The notes under the pieces were generated by a model. The model was not told where the DNA came from, made no database searches, and saw only the letters and a program-made list of their open reading frames with translations. Shown in pieces: positions 52,459-62,580 of a stretch of DNA of 64,000 nucleotides. Each line of letters begins with the position of its first letter. The stretch's first letter is position 1. Source of the DNA: Parapedobacter pyrenivorans_A (GTDB lineage Bacteria; Bacteroidota; Bacteroidia; Sphingobacteriales; Sphingobacteriaceae); the NCBI RefSeq assembly GCF_041925275.1, contig NZ_JBHEUZ010000019.1, forward strand, positions 1-64,000, read 5' to 3'. The translations under genes and the position numbers were made by a program.

Positions 52459-55398
52459 CTATTTTAACGATTGGTACTCCTGTATCACCACCGGCCCGAC
52501 CAAACCTGCAGGTAGGGAGGTCTGCTCCTGTCCTTTATACTGGATGTATTTCGGGTTGCCCTGCATCATCTCTCCCAGATACCGGTTCCTTTCTGCGGGG
52601 GTAACGACAACCCGAATGTGGTTATGCCCGTTTTTCAGGAAATCAGTAACGTCCAGCCGGAATGGCGGCCAGAGGCATGTTCCGACTTTTTTTCCATTCA
52701 GGTACACTTCAGCCGTATGATACACCTGCCCTAGGTCAACAAAACAGGTGCTGCCTTTGCCTTTGCGGTATTCAAAATCGGCCGAGTATATCCCCGGTTC
52801 GGAGCTATATTTGAGGAGATCGTGTTCACGCCAGTCGGACAAGCTGACTGGGGCCATCCGCTTGTCTCCGGCCTCCATATCCCAGCTGTTGATTTCCATT
52901 ACGGCGTGTACGGGCAGCTGCCTATCCGGTTGCTCCGCGCTGCCGGGTAATGGTGCATCTTTTGAAGCAAATGCTATAATGGCACTGAAGGGCTGCAGTT
53001 CATAGGCCATCACATTTCCGCTACTTCTGATCACACTGCCGTCTTCCGGATTCAGCCAGTAGCAATGGGCAAAGCTTTCATCAACCGTCAATCCGATCTT
53101 TTTTACTTGACCTGTTTTATTCCAGATAAAGCTTATCCGACTACCGTCGCTCATTTCCCGCTGTGCTTGCCGGGTAAAACCATAATCATCATTGAACGTA
53201 ATGGCACCCCGTATGTCTTCCGCCCACCCAGCCATCTCCGCAAAAGAAGGGAACTGCGCGATCTTTCGGTTTGCCAGTACCGTCCGGAAAATCTGCTCCA
53301 CGGCCGCATCGCGTACCGCGTGGTCAAGGTAACCGGGCTGTTTTGACGGGAGGTCGCCGATTACCACCACGTCGGCATGATCGGCGGCCAGCCTGTCGAC
53401 ATGCTCCGCACTGCCGAGGGCCATATAAGGCACATGGGGTATCACCAGCGCCTTATACACATTCTCTCTTATGTGGATTTCCCTGTTGCGAACCGTCGCA
53501 TCCACCAGCGATTCATCATTGATGAAATTCCAGGTAATGCCCTTTTTCTCCAGCTGGTTGATAACCGGCCACACATCGGTAAACCAACGGTGGATAACGG
53601 TCGGGTTCCGAACATTTGCAGGTCCGGCAATATCCAGCAACCCGTTGATGCAGCTCTCCTCGGGGTTATGTAAGATACCGGAATAGTCCAGGTTGATAAA
53701 AGGGAAATAAATAAGCACATCCGCCACTGGCTTACCGGCCTGCAGCACGTACTGCGACCTTGCCAGCAGCGTATTGATGTCTTTCATATACTTCCAGTAA
53801 TTGTAACTTTCGCTGAAATTGGTTGAAAAGTTGAAGTTTTTGAACGGTGTGGACCAGGCGGTCCAGCCCTCTTCCCCGTAGTCATCGGTCTGGTACCGGT
53901 AAGGTGTACCGTGGTATACCAGCTGGTTCACGCCCGCAGCAAACGCTTTGTTGGCAGACGCCCTGATGACCTGGGGGGTTACCGCGCCGGCAAGCTGGCT
54001 GAATACGAACGCCTCGGCAGCAACGATGGGCCGGTTATAAAGTTGTGCACCCGAGGTAACCAGCTTGAGGATTGCCTCAGAACCTCTCCCAAACAGTTGT
54101 TCCGTTTCAGGGATAGACGCCCGGCCACTGGCACCGATGATGTCCACTTTAATGCCATACTCTTGGGTCCGGTGTTGCAGCCCCCTCTTTTCCGCCCATT
54201 GGCGGCTCGTCTCGGAGAACCGCTCCTTATACAAATCAGAAATCGTCAGGTCGTAATCATAGCGCAACCGCCAGTCTTCTTTCGTAAAGCGGAACCGGGA
54301 CACCGAGTCGCTACCAAAAGAATAGACGTTGTCGTATCCGGGTATTGCGTTCACGGCCAGCCAGGGCCTGACATCGTATCCCCGCTTGTCTTTAAAATAA
54401 CGGATGAAATCATCCGAAAGAAGCCGGTCGGCGATGAATTCCTTGCTGTCGCTGAATACCGCACGGAAAGGCTTTGCATAGTAAGCATCCAGCCCCGTAC
54501 GCTGGCCGAACAGCCGCTCAAACGTATTTTCAAGGACCGCGGCATCAAAATGATCCGCTACCCAACTGATACCGGAACTGCCGATGTAAGCCGGCTTTTC
54601 CCCGTTGGGGACCGCATAAAACGCGGTGACCAGCCACCTCGCTCCTTCAGGCACCTGCCAATGGATAACGCCCTGATCCGCATACCGGTCCAATACCATG
54701 GCGGACGCTGAATCGAGAAAAACCTTTCCGTCTGCTTCGCCAGTGATCTTCGCCGCTGTAATCGTCAGTAGCCTTGCGTTTGACAGATCCACTTTATGAT
54801 ACGAGTGGACACCGTTCCTAAGACGGTCTGAATAGTCATAGGTAACCGGGGGCACACTCATGGCCACCGATTGGTTTCCCGCCACCGCCGTATCGGCTGT
54901 CGCCAGTGTCAGCAAGCTTTCGCTTTGCTGCAGAAACGGGCCTCCCATTGGCCATCCACTGCCGGCATTCATGTCAACCATAATCCCGGATTTAAGGGCC
55001 TCTTCCATAACAGCAATCACATGCCGGTAAAAGGCAGGCGTATCCCAGCTGTTAACCAAGTCCATCCGGGTACTTCCGGGGTTAATCCCGACGGTCAACG
55101 GCTGTATCTCGACACCGGCAAACCCCTTTTCCGCAAAAAGGCGTACTTCACGCTTCAGTTCGCCCGTATCCACGTCATTCCCGGGCCACCACCAACGTGT
55201 AAAGGGGCCATATGATAAGGGAGGGGTTTTGAAAACATCTGTCCGGAACCGGCCATCGACGGCACTATCCTGTTTTGCTGGTTCCGCACCGGGGTAGCGC
55301 TGGCCAATGCGTTTATATCCCGAAGCCGATACAACAAGCAACACCATCCATCCCGGTATGGACAGCCGGAACGCCCCCTGAAAAAATTTCTTCATCAT
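52459..55398 (-). CDS. Alpha-L-rhamnosidase, GH106
   Basis: 979 residues from ATG 55398 (MMKKFFQG); a GTG 27 bases earlier is possible. A signal-anchor-like segment is at about 10-30 (RLSIPGWMVLLVVSASG). The GH106 hallmark SYGPFTRWWWPGNDV and EKGFAGVEIQPLTVG, WPMGGPFL and VVAAEAFVFSQLAG follow, and the C-terminal domain has YLNGKKVGTCLWPPFRLDV, typical of GH2-like jelly rolls. It removes alpha-L-rhamnose from rhamnogalacturonan or plant glycosides, outside the cytoplasm. It is in the operon with GH78 and DUF4434 genes. Confidence 0.9.
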   Translation of the reverse strand: MMKKFFQGAFRLSIPGWMVLLVVSASGYKRIGQRYPGAEPAKQDSAVDGRFRTDVFKTPPLSYGPFTRWWWPGNDVDTGELKREVRLFAEKGFAGVEIQPLTVGINPGSTRMDLVNSWDTPAFYRHVIAVMEEALKSGIMVDMNAGSGWPMGGPFLQQSESLLTLATADTAVAGNQSVAMSVPPVTYDYSDRLRNGVHSYHKVDLSNARLLTITAAKITGEADGKVFLDSASAMVLDRYADQGVIHWQVPEGARWLVTAFYAVPNGEKPAYIGSSGISWVADHFDAAVLENTFERLFGQRTGLDAYYAKPFRAVFSDSKEFIADRLLSDDFIRYFKDKRGYDVRPWLAVNAIPGYDNVYSFGSDSVSRFRFTKEDWRLRYDYDLTISDLYKERFSETSRQWAEKRGLQHRTQEYGIKVDIIGASGRASIPETEQLFGRGSEAILKLVTSGAQLYNRPIVAAEAFVFSQLAGAVTPQVIRASANKAFAAGVNQLVYHGTPYRYQTDDYGEEGWTAWSTPFKNFNFSTNFSESYNYWKYMKDINTLLARSQYVLQAGKPVADVLIYFPFINLDYSGILHNPEESCINGLLDIAGPANVRNPTVIHRWFTDVWPVINQLEKKGITWNFINDESLVDATVRNREIHIRENVYKALVIPHVPYMALGSAEHVDRLAADHADVVVIGDLPSKQPGYLDHAVRDAAVEQIFRTVLANRKIAQFPSFAEMAGWAEDIRGAITFNDDYGFTRQAQREMSDGSRISFIWNKTGQVKKIGLTVDESFAHCYWLNPEDGSVIRSSGNVMAYELQPFSAIIAFASKDAPLPGSAEQPDRQLPVHAVMEINSWDMEAGDKRMAPVSLSDWREHDLLKYSSEPGIYSADFEYRKGKGSTCFVDLGQVYHTAEVYLNGKKVGTCLWPPFRLDVTDFLKNGHNHIRVVVTPAERNRYLGEMMQGNPKYIQYKGQEQTSLPAGLVGPVVIQEYQSLK

Positions 55399-55532
55399 GC
55401 AATTCGTCATTAGATTTTCAAACACCGGCTCTCACAATAGCGTTGCTCAATAACCGCCTAAGTGTATGGCTTAATTTCTGTAATTTTCATGATTTGTTAG
55501 TTGTCTTCTTTTCGTTAAGTCACACGTGCTCA

Positions 55533-57374
55533 TCAATTATTTTTTTGATCAATTACCGCCAACAGTGTCAGGAAATTATCCACCAGAAAGCCCTCATATC
55601 CCCAGCATTCCCCATTCCACGATTTCCAGTCTTTCGTCATGTCACTGCCCGGACAATGCCCCTGGAAATCCCCTTTTTTATAACTTTCCAGCATAGGCAT
55701 TAAAATCGTCTCTGCTTCCTTTTTCATGCCCAGCTTATAAAGTGCATGAATCGTATAATAGGCATAACACCCCGTTGCACCACCATTTTCGTAAACCTGA
55801 AAGGCTCCATACCCAAACCGCTCGTCGGTATCCGTGTAGTCTTCCTTTGGAATGGGCAATAAATTTCCGGGCAGCCCTAACCTGAAATCCGTAAACCCTA
55901 CCGTTTCCATTTTATCGAGCATCCGCCTCATGATATCTACCCCTTTCTTTTCTTCAATAAGCCCATAGCTGATCGCTATACTATTTACAAAAACAAAATA
56001 ATAGTCATGCAAGCGGCCGTCCTCACTTCTCCATCCTGCCAGCACGCCAGTCTCCGGGTTATAAAAGCTGTTAAAATAATTCGCTTTAAGTTTGGTAGCA
56101 AAAGCGCTAAAATACCGATCATCCGCTGTCTTTCCCAACAGATGCGCGAGCTTTGCTAACAATAAGCAGGAACGATATGCCAAGGCATTCGAGTACGCAT
56201 CATCGTGTCCGAAACCGATGGTATCCCACCAGTTTGCAGGCCGCTTTACGCCATCCCAACTGCCGGAATTACCGGATAATCCGTACTCTATGATTCCATC
56301 CCCATTTCTGTCGGTAGTAATCATTTTGGCTGCCCAGCGCCGGATATGTTTATAATTTGCCCGGCCCCAATCCAAGTCTTTTGTATGCAGCACATAATTG
56401 CAGGCAGCCATGACCACAGACGGCGCGGTATCGCAGGAATCATATTCACTTTGCCATCCTCCTGCCGGGTTCATATATCCCACCTCACCATATCCTTTCA
56501 TTCCACTGAAATACCGGTTTAAAGAGGTACGCACCAGATCCATCGCCGATACCCCTTCCACCAGTTCCGGTGTATACTGTGCCATCTCGGCATATAAATA
56601 AAGCGTAAAGGTACAAGCGTCACTGGCAGAATTATTTGCCAGGGAATAGATCCGCGGGTTCATTTGAAAAATATTAATGAAGTTGCGCCTGAATCCATCG
56701 AACCTTGTATCATGGCTGATACTATCCAGTTCGGGATAAATAGCGACCGATTCGAAAGAATAAGTGATGTCCTTATGGTGCTCGTCAGCAGCAGGAAAAG
56801 AAAGCGTTATAAAGGGTTTATCGGTATACCTATCTGCATCATACGACAGCGTCACAGAAGGATCATTACAGTATACTCGAAAGCTTCCCATACCCGGAAA
56901 ATGCAATACGCAGGGAAATTGCATCACATTTTTTTCTTCCATTATCCCTAACACCGTACAATGGTTCACTTTCTGCGCAAAGGTAATCGTAAATGGCAGA
57001 GCATCTGCGTTGCTTCCGTTCCATTGGGTCCGCAGCGAAAACGACCGAGGCGATGCACTGCACTTCCACAAGGGAATATCCGACCGGTTCGCCTTTGAAA
57101 AATAGGCGACGCTATCCCGTTCGATACGACCTTCATAGACCTCTCCTTCAGCGGGATCCGTTCCTAAAATGGTATTAACCGATAGCATACCTCCTCCCAG
57201 ACTGTCTGTCGAGAAAAAAGTAAGTGCCGGTCGATCCTTTTCTAGCTGGATTTTGAAGAATGGGGATTGATAACCAAAAATATCATCATTTGTAAAAACA
57301 GCTAAGGATTCTGGTAGGCTAAAGGCAATGCCAGCCATTGCTGATTGCTGAATGAACTTTCTTCTTGTGATCAT
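55533..57374 (-). CDS. Six-hairpin glycosidase-like protein with Tat-type signal
   Basis: 613 residues. Signal MITRRKFIQQSAMAGIAFS (RRKF twin-arginine). Beta-rich N-terminal part (about 30-270), then an (alpha/alpha)6 barrel (about 290-610) with repeats such as GGWQSEYDSCDTAPSVVMAA, KMITTDRNGDGIIEYGLSG, ANWWDTIGFGHDDAYSNALA and CPGSDMTKDWKSWNGECWGY. The acidic D/E in DTAPS and GHDDAYS are catalytic candidates. Similar folds occur in GH78, GH63 and GH116-type enzymes and in unsaturated-uronyl hydrolases; I cannot name the family. Its place between DUF4434 and GH106 suggests it works on the rhamnosidase substrate. Confidence 0.6.
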   Translation of the reverse strand: MITRRKFIQQSAMAGIAFSLPESLAVFTNDDIFGYQSPFFKIQLEKDRPALTFFSTDSLGGGMLSVNTILGTDPAEGEVYEGRIERDSVAYFSKANRSDIPLWKCSASPRSFSLRTQWNGSNADALPFTITFAQKVNHCTVLGIMEEKNVMQFPCVLHFPGMGSFRVYCNDPSVTLSYDADRYTDKPFITLSFPAADEHHKDITYSFESVAIYPELDSISHDTRFDGFRRNFINIFQMNPRIYSLANNSASDACTFTLYLYAEMAQYTPELVEGVSAMDLVRTSLNRYFSGMKGYGEVGYMNPAGGWQSEYDSCDTAPSVVMAACNYVLHTKDLDWGRANYKHIRRWAAKMITTDRNGDGIIEYGLSGNSGSWDGVKRPANWWDTIGFGHDDAYSNALAYRSCLLLAKLAHLLGKTADDRYFSAFATKLKANYFNSFYNPETGVLAGWRSEDGRLHDYYFVFVNSIAISYGLIEEKKGVDIMRRMLDKMETVGFTDFRLGLPGNLLPIPKEDYTDTDERFGYGAFQVYENGGATGCYAYYTIHALYKLGMKKEAETILMPMLESYKKGDFQGHCPGSDMTKDWKSWNGECWGYEGFLVDNFLTLLAVIDQKNN

Positions 57375-57424
57375 AACTGAATTATTTTATCGGGGAATAT
57401 TGAATACCGGTTTTCACAGATTCC

Positions 57425-58546
57425 CTAAGGGGTTGACGCAAGTTCCATACTAGCCGGGGTATTACATAACCATAGCAGATCAAAACCAATCGCTTGTTGT
57501 TGCTCTATTTGTTGTTCTATCACCCTTTCCAACTGCTTCCTCGACAGGCCTGAATAATTTAAAGGGATGTACCATAGGGTACCCTGCATAACTGGTCTGG
57601 TTTTATGGCCGGGTTGTATTTGATTAGGAACTGTTTTATAATACGCCTTATACGACTCGTAAGCATCCAAGCGATCTTTGTGATCTATTGGCGAACCACC
57701 CACATCATTTAAGTATGCACCCACTACTTCTTCAGTTGGGTTCATCAGTGGATAATAGCCCCAGTTAACGATGCTCTCACCGTACTTTGAAGCAAGCTCA
57801 AGCTTCTGTGATAACCAGTTTATTTCCGTAAATACCCGCCATTTTTTAGGTCGATGTTTTTCCTTCTCCATAGCCAGCGCCTCAGACCAATCGTTAACAT
57901 CCGCTTGTCCGGTCTCTACATTTAACCAGAATTTAGTCCCTGCACTTTCGCACGCTCTTGAGAATGCAGCAAAAAACGGCTCCCTTTCGGCTAAGGTGTA
58001 AAATGAAAGATGCTCTGCTCCTGAATCCTGTAGCATCAGGATATCTATACCGGTCTCTTTTAGCGTGGTTGACCACCATTGCTCATACTCAGAAGGCTCT
58101 AGGTATTCGTACCCGCGTAGTTCGTCTTTATCCAGCAAAAAGAAGGGGGAAATAGTGACCATACTCCCTGGTCGGACATGATGGCATTCATCAACTATAG
58201 ACTTCCATACTTTTCGCCAAAAAACAGATTTTTCTGTTTCAGTAACTTTAATAGGATTGATCTCGTTGTTCAAATACCACCCCCAAAAAGACGGGTGTTG
58301 ACCATATCGCTCATGGTATGCTGATATATACTTTTCGGTCTTCGCTATTAAACTATCAGCACTGATCTTTCCATACCAATCTCCGCCCGATAGGTTTAAA
58401 TCACTTATTACCCGCATACCCTTTTTATCGGCAACGGTATATATTATTTCCAAAACATCCGGCTCGTCGTTTTCCGATGTAGTGATGCAGGACGTATATG
58501 TAGACAAGATGACTAAGGAGATGACGGTATATCCAATACGTTTCAT
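57425..58546 (-). CDS. DUF4434-type lipoprotein A
   Basis: 373 residues; lipobox LSTYTSCITTS (lipid Cys 20). It is a partial TIM-barrel: ISDLNLSGGDWYGK, HPSFWGWYLNNEI, MVTISPFF, IDILMLQDSGAEHLSFYTL, NVETGQADVNDW, and VNWGYYPLMNP. These are shared with the protein at 61381. The usual first beta/alpha units of DUF4434 barrels are not present, since the homologous part starts within 30 residues of the lipid Cys. Such proteins resemble glycoside hydrolases, with the acidic residues E in NNE and D in LQDSG as candidates. In the rhamnoside locus, on the other side of GH78 from its paralog. Confidence 0.65.
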   Translation of the reverse strand: MKRIGYTVISLVILSTYTSCITTSENDEPDVLEIIYTVADKKGMRVISDLNLSGGDWYGKISADSLIAKTEKYISAYHERYGQHPSFWGWYLNNEINPIKVTETEKSVFWRKVWKSIVDECHHVRPGSMVTISPFFLLDKDELRGYEYLEPSEYEQWWSTTLKETGIDILMLQDSGAEHLSFYTLAEREPFFAAFSRACESAGTKFWLNVETGQADVNDWSEALAMEKEKHRPKKWRVFTEINWLSQKLELASKYGESIVNWGYYPLMNPTEEVVGAYLNDVGGSPIDHKDRLDAYESYKAYYKTVPNQIQPGHKTRPVMQGTLWYIPLNYSGLSRKQLERVIEQQIEQQQAIGFDLLWLCNTPASMELASTP

Positions 58547-58616
58547 TATTTCAAGTTTTTGCTAAATGGTTATGATGTTCATGTTGTACGCTGTTCTATT
58601 GCCCCACTACCGCTAT

Positions 58617-61364
58617 TCAATCTTCATCGTTGACGAGGGTAAAGGTATATCGTCCCGACGTCAGGTCTATTACTTTCATATCGTCAGTTTCTCGAATAAT
58701 GTTGATGCGAGCTGTGCTTTGTCGAATCGCTTTCCCACCCTCTCGCACCTCTCCTTGTCTGCCCAGAGGCAGGAAAACCGTGGCCGTCGTATTATTCGGG
58801 ATATTCACTTCCCAGTGAATATGCTTTCCTTCCCGCTTCCAAGACGATTTAATGTTTCCATAGCGGGATTCATGATGTACGTCTACCCAATCGAGATCCT
58901 CCGGAAAAATAGGGTTCAAATTCACGTGCTTGAAACCCGGGCGGTCTTCGTCAATACGTAACCCGCCCAGCGCCTTATAAAACCAAGCGCCCACATCGCC
59001 AAAAAACGGATGGTTTCTCGAATTTTCCCCGTCCCACCTTTCCCATAAAGTGGTGGCCCCTTGTTCTACCCAATAGCCCCAGCTAGGATAAGTCCGCTTA
59101 CTTACAATCCGGTATGCAACATCGCCATGGCCATTATCCAACAACGCATTAATAAGGTATTTGGTACCTAAAATTCCACAGTCCAAGTGAAAGTTGTTGT
59201 TTTTGACCAAATTAACCAATGCATCAACTGTTTCGGTCAAATACTCACCGGCCAATCCCTGATACACGGCACAAGATAGTGCGGTTTGACTCCCATTTCC
59301 ATAAATCCCATTCCCGCGATAAAATTGCCGATTGAACGAAGTTTTAATGTCCTCTGCTAATCGCGCATATTGGGTCGCAGCGTCGGAGTCGCCAAGTAAT
59401 GTTGCCATTTTCGAGAGGATTTCGGCACCTTTGAAATAGTATGCTGTCGACGTAATCTCAGCGGGGGTCTCCGTCTTTGCCGGGCACCAGTCGCCCAGCC
59501 CCCAAGCTACGATGTGGTGCTCATTTGCCTTGGTAGCAAGGAAGTCGATATAACGCCGAATTGATGGATACTGCTTTTCAATGATCGAAACGTCTCCGGT
59601 ATATAAGTAAGTATACCAAGGAATTAAAAATAGCGAACAATCCCACGCAGGGCCATTGCCGAAGAAGTACCCCCATCCAGCAGTGGGGACAATGCCCGGC
59701 ACCTCACCCGACGGTCGCTGTTCATCGGCAATGTCTGCAAGCCACTTTGTATAGCCGTGGGCCACATCATAATTATAAAAAGCCATCTCAGCCGCGAGGT
59801 GTGCATCACCCATCCATCCGTTCTTTTCCCGATGGGGGCAATCCTCCGGATAGCCGTGGAAATTGGTGAGGAAGGAATGCTGTGTATTCGCATGTATGGT
59901 ATTCAGCAACGGGCTGGACGTGTTGAAAGAACCTACTGGGCTGAAATCCGTGTGTACCACCATCGCGGTAATGATGGCGTCAGCGACACCTTCAGACAGG
60001 CCTGTGACTTCCATATATTGGAAACCGTGATACGTAAACCGAGGGCTCCAAATGTCCTCGTCCGTACCTGCGGCGATATATTTATCCGTCTGAAAAGGAG
60101 CGTCGTAAGCGTACATCCCGATATGCTCCTGATCAACGAGTCCATCAGGGGTAAGTCGCTCCCCATATTTTATCGCAACTTCAGTCCCAGCCGGAGCGGT
60201 AATTTTCAAGCGGACGTAGCCGGAAATATTCTTTCCCAAATCATATACGCGGTGCCCCGGTATTGGCTCGGTCATCGCTATCGGTTCAATTTCGGAAAGC
60301 TCTCTTATGGGCGGCATCAGCTGGGGCTTTAATCCTCCCAACGGCCCTGCGACCTGCTCAGCGGGAGACCATCCACCATCTTCAAATCCCACCCGGTTCC
60401 AGTAAGGCTTTGCATTGCGGGCATCATAATATTCCCCTTGAAAAACGCTGTTAAAATAAATTGCCCCCCGGCCCGTTTCCCATGTCCCATCGCTTTTGAT
60501 AACATCCACGGTGCCGTCCAGGTACGTGATTTCCAGCTGTGCCAAAAGAGCCGGTCGAGCTCGCCACCCCGCCTGATCAAATGCCCAGATTGTCCGTGTG
60601 GGCATATTATACCAGCCGTTTCCAAGTATTGCACCCAACGCGTTTTTCCCACTATGCAATAAGTGGAATACATCGTATGTTTGGTAGAGTACCGTTTTGT
60701 CGTAGCGGGTGAATGCAGGATCAAGGACATGGTCACCAACCTTCTGCCCGTTGATATACGTTTCATTATAACCGATGCCGCTGATGTAGAGGCGTGCTTG
60801 AGCAACGTGCGCGCCCACTGAAAATTCCTTTCTGAACATGGGAGCCGCATTCATCAAGGTATCCAGCTTGCCTCGCTCGCGATTCCCGGCAAATGCTTCC
60901 CAGTTTTGGACCTTAGGTGCACTAATCCATTGAGCCTGCCAATCGGAATCGTCGAGCAGCCCGATTTCCCAAGTGTGCGGCTTACTGTATGTACTTGTAT
61001 GGCCTTTATCATCCCACACCCGGACCTTCCAGTAGCACCGTTGCCTGGAGACTAGTTCTTTTCCTTCGTACCGGATGTCCAGCGACTGCGATGAGGCAAT
61101 CTTGCCACTATCCCATAAATCGCCTATGTTATCGTCCAGTAACGCCTGGGATGACGATACCAGTATTTGATAGGCAGATTGGTATACCCCCCGCTCATCC
61201 CCTGTGATTTGCCACGACAAACGGGGACTTTTTGCATCGATGCCGAGTGCCGTAGTCATGGACTCGACGGTTAAATTCGAAACGCCGATACTCGCTGCTA
61301 CCGCTATATGGTGAGCAACTGCCAAGAAAAAGCACAACGCGATCTTGTGATAAGCCACTTGCAT
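58617..61364 (-). CDS. Alpha-L-rhamnosidase, GH78
   Basis: 915 residues with a signal peptide (1-23). Beta domains with SPRLSWQITGDERGVYQSAY and SKPHTWEIGLL (about 40-140), RLYISGIGYNETYINGQKVG (about 200), a Bac_rhamnosid domain (YDLGKNISGYVRLKI), then the (alpha/alpha)6 catalytic barrel (about 500-820) with EDCPHREKNGWMGDAHLAAE, GLGDWCPAKTETP and TTLWERWDGENSRNHPFFGD. The general acid is expected at the conserved acidic residue of GWMGDA or WERWDG. The C-terminal jelly roll follows. It removes terminal alpha-L-rhamnose. In one operon with flanking DUF4434 genes (gaps of 16 and 70 bp). Confidence 0.93.
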   Translation of the reverse strand: MQVAYHKIALCFFLAVAHHIAVAASIGVSNLTVESMTTALGIDAKSPRLSWQITGDERGVYQSAYQILVSSSQALLDDNIGDLWDSGKIASSQSLDIRYEGKELVSRQRCYWKVRVWDDKGHTSTYSKPHTWEIGLLDDSDWQAQWISAPKVQNWEAFAGNRERGKLDTLMNAAPMFRKEFSVGAHVAQARLYISGIGYNETYINGQKVGDHVLDPAFTRYDKTVLYQTYDVFHLLHSGKNALGAILGNGWYNMPTRTIWAFDQAGWRARPALLAQLEITYLDGTVDVIKSDGTWETGRGAIYFNSVFQGEYYDARNAKPYWNRVGFEDGGWSPAEQVAGPLGGLKPQLMPPIRELSEIEPIAMTEPIPGHRVYDLGKNISGYVRLKITAPAGTEVAIKYGERLTPDGLVDQEHIGMYAYDAPFQTDKYIAAGTDEDIWSPRFTYHGFQYMEVTGLSEGVADAIITAMVVHTDFSPVGSFNTSSPLLNTIHANTQHSFLTNFHGYPEDCPHREKNGWMGDAHLAAEMAFYNYDVAHGYTKWLADIADEQRPSGEVPGIVPTAGWGYFFGNGPAWDCSLFLIPWYTYLYTGDVSIIEKQYPSIRRYIDFLATKANEHHIVAWGLGDWCPAKTETPAEITSTAYYFKGAEILSKMATLLGDSDAATQYARLAEDIKTSFNRQFYRGNGIYGNGSQTALSCAVYQGLAGEYLTETVDALVNLVKNNNFHLDCGILGTKYLINALLDNGHGDVAYRIVSKRTYPSWGYWVEQGATTLWERWDGENSRNHPFFGDVGAWFYKALGGLRIDEDRPGFKHVNLNPIFPEDLDWVDVHHESRYGNIKSSWKREGKHIHWEVNIPNNTTATVFLPLGRQGEVREGGKAIRQSTARINIIRETDDMKVIDLTSGRYTFTLVNDED

Positions 61365-61380
61365 GTCTTGATGGTACGGT

Positions 61381-62544
61381 TTACTTTTCTTTCCCGATGG
61401 CCCACTCCATATTAGCGGGGGCGTTTACAATCCACAACATATCAAACCCGAGGGCTTTTTGGTCCGCTATCTGTTCCCTGATTGTTTTCTCAATCGCCTC
61501 CTCAGACCATCCTTCATACATGACTGGCAGCCACCATAGCGTACCCCGCATAAGCGGCTTGGTCAGCGAACCGGGTTGTATGCCACGATCTTTGATGCCT
61601 TCATAATATTGTCGGTAAGACGAATAGCTTTCAGCCCGTAAGTTAGTCGGTATTTCAATACCATCTACACTAAACAAGAATGGCCCAGCACTTGCCGTGG
61701 GGGTCATAAACGGATAATATCCCCAATTGATGATGCGCTCTCCGTATTCCGCGGCTAATTCCAATTTCTGGGCGAGCCACTCGGTGGGGGTATACACCCA
61801 TTTCTGCGTTTTGCTTTGCTCCATCGTTACCGCCTCTTCCCAGCTGTCTGCATCGATTTCGCCACTTTCCACGTTCAGCCACAATTCGCTCCCCGCCTGG
61901 TCACAGGCGTTTTTAAATGCTTGGAAAAAAGGTCGCCGATCCTCCAGCGAAAAAAAACTGAGGTGTTCCGCGCCCGAGTCCTGGAGCATCAGAATATCAA
62001 TTCCGGTATGGGACAACGTCTTCGCCCACCATTGTTCGTATTCAATGGGCTCAAGAAAATCGAAACCCCGATGCTTATCCCTATCCATGATATAGAACGG
62101 CGATATCGTTACGACACTTTCCGGTGCTACTTTCTTACATTCGTCGACGGCAGACTTCCATATCGCCCGCCAAAATCCCGAAATCTCCGTTTCTAGCGGC
62201 GGCTGTAACGTGAGCTCATTGTTGATATACCAGCCCCAAAATGAAGCATACTCACCATACCTCTTATGGAATTTAGGGATATAGGTGGCGTATTGGGTTG
62301 TAACATCATCTACGGTATGTTTCTTGTAAAGCATACCTCCCCCCATATTCAAATCTGCCATTACCTTCATTTCCTCTTCTTCCGCTATGGCGTAAATCAT
62401 CCGCAAAACATCGATACTCCCTTCTTTATCACCATCTTTTTTATCCACTGTATTTGGTGGAACGACGTTGTTGCTGCAACAGATCACCATCCCGATCATT
62501 GCCACTAGCCCAATACTCGTAAAAAGTGATAGCCCATTTTTCAT
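61381..62544 (-). CDS. DUF4434-type lipoprotein B
   Basis: 387 residues from ATG 62544; lipobox MIGMVICCSNN. Same layout as the protein at 57425: MADLNMGGGMLYKK, YASFWGWYINNEL, VVTISPFYIMDRDKH, IDILMLQDSGAEHLSFFSL, NVESGEIDADSWEEAVTMEQ and IINWGYYPFMTP. The two are clear paralogs and share the apparent lack of the first barrel units. Probably a surface-located glycosidase-like protein. It lies directly after the truncated SusD gene, so it is likely displayed with the SusCD system. Confidence 0.65.
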   Translation of the reverse strand: MKNGLSLFTSIGLVAMIGMVICCSNNVVPPNTVDKKDGDKEGSIDVLRMIYAIAEEEEMKVMADLNMGGGMLYKKHTVDDVTTQYATYIPKFHKRYGEYASFWGWYINNELTLQPPLETEISGFWRAIWKSAVDECKKVAPESVVTISPFYIMDRDKHRGFDFLEPIEYEQWWAKTLSHTGIDILMLQDSGAEHLSFFSLEDRRPFFQAFKNACDQAGSELWLNVESGEIDADSWEEAVTMEQSKTQKWVYTPTEWLAQKLELAAEYGERIINWGYYPFMTPTASAGPFLFSVDGIEIPTNLRAESYSSYRQYYEGIKDRGIQPGSLTKPLMRGTLWWLPVMYEGWSEEAIEKTIREQIADQKALGFDMLWIVNAPANMEWAIGKEK

Positions 62545-62580
62545 AATTGTTATTTTTTTCTGTTTAACACTCAAATGATA

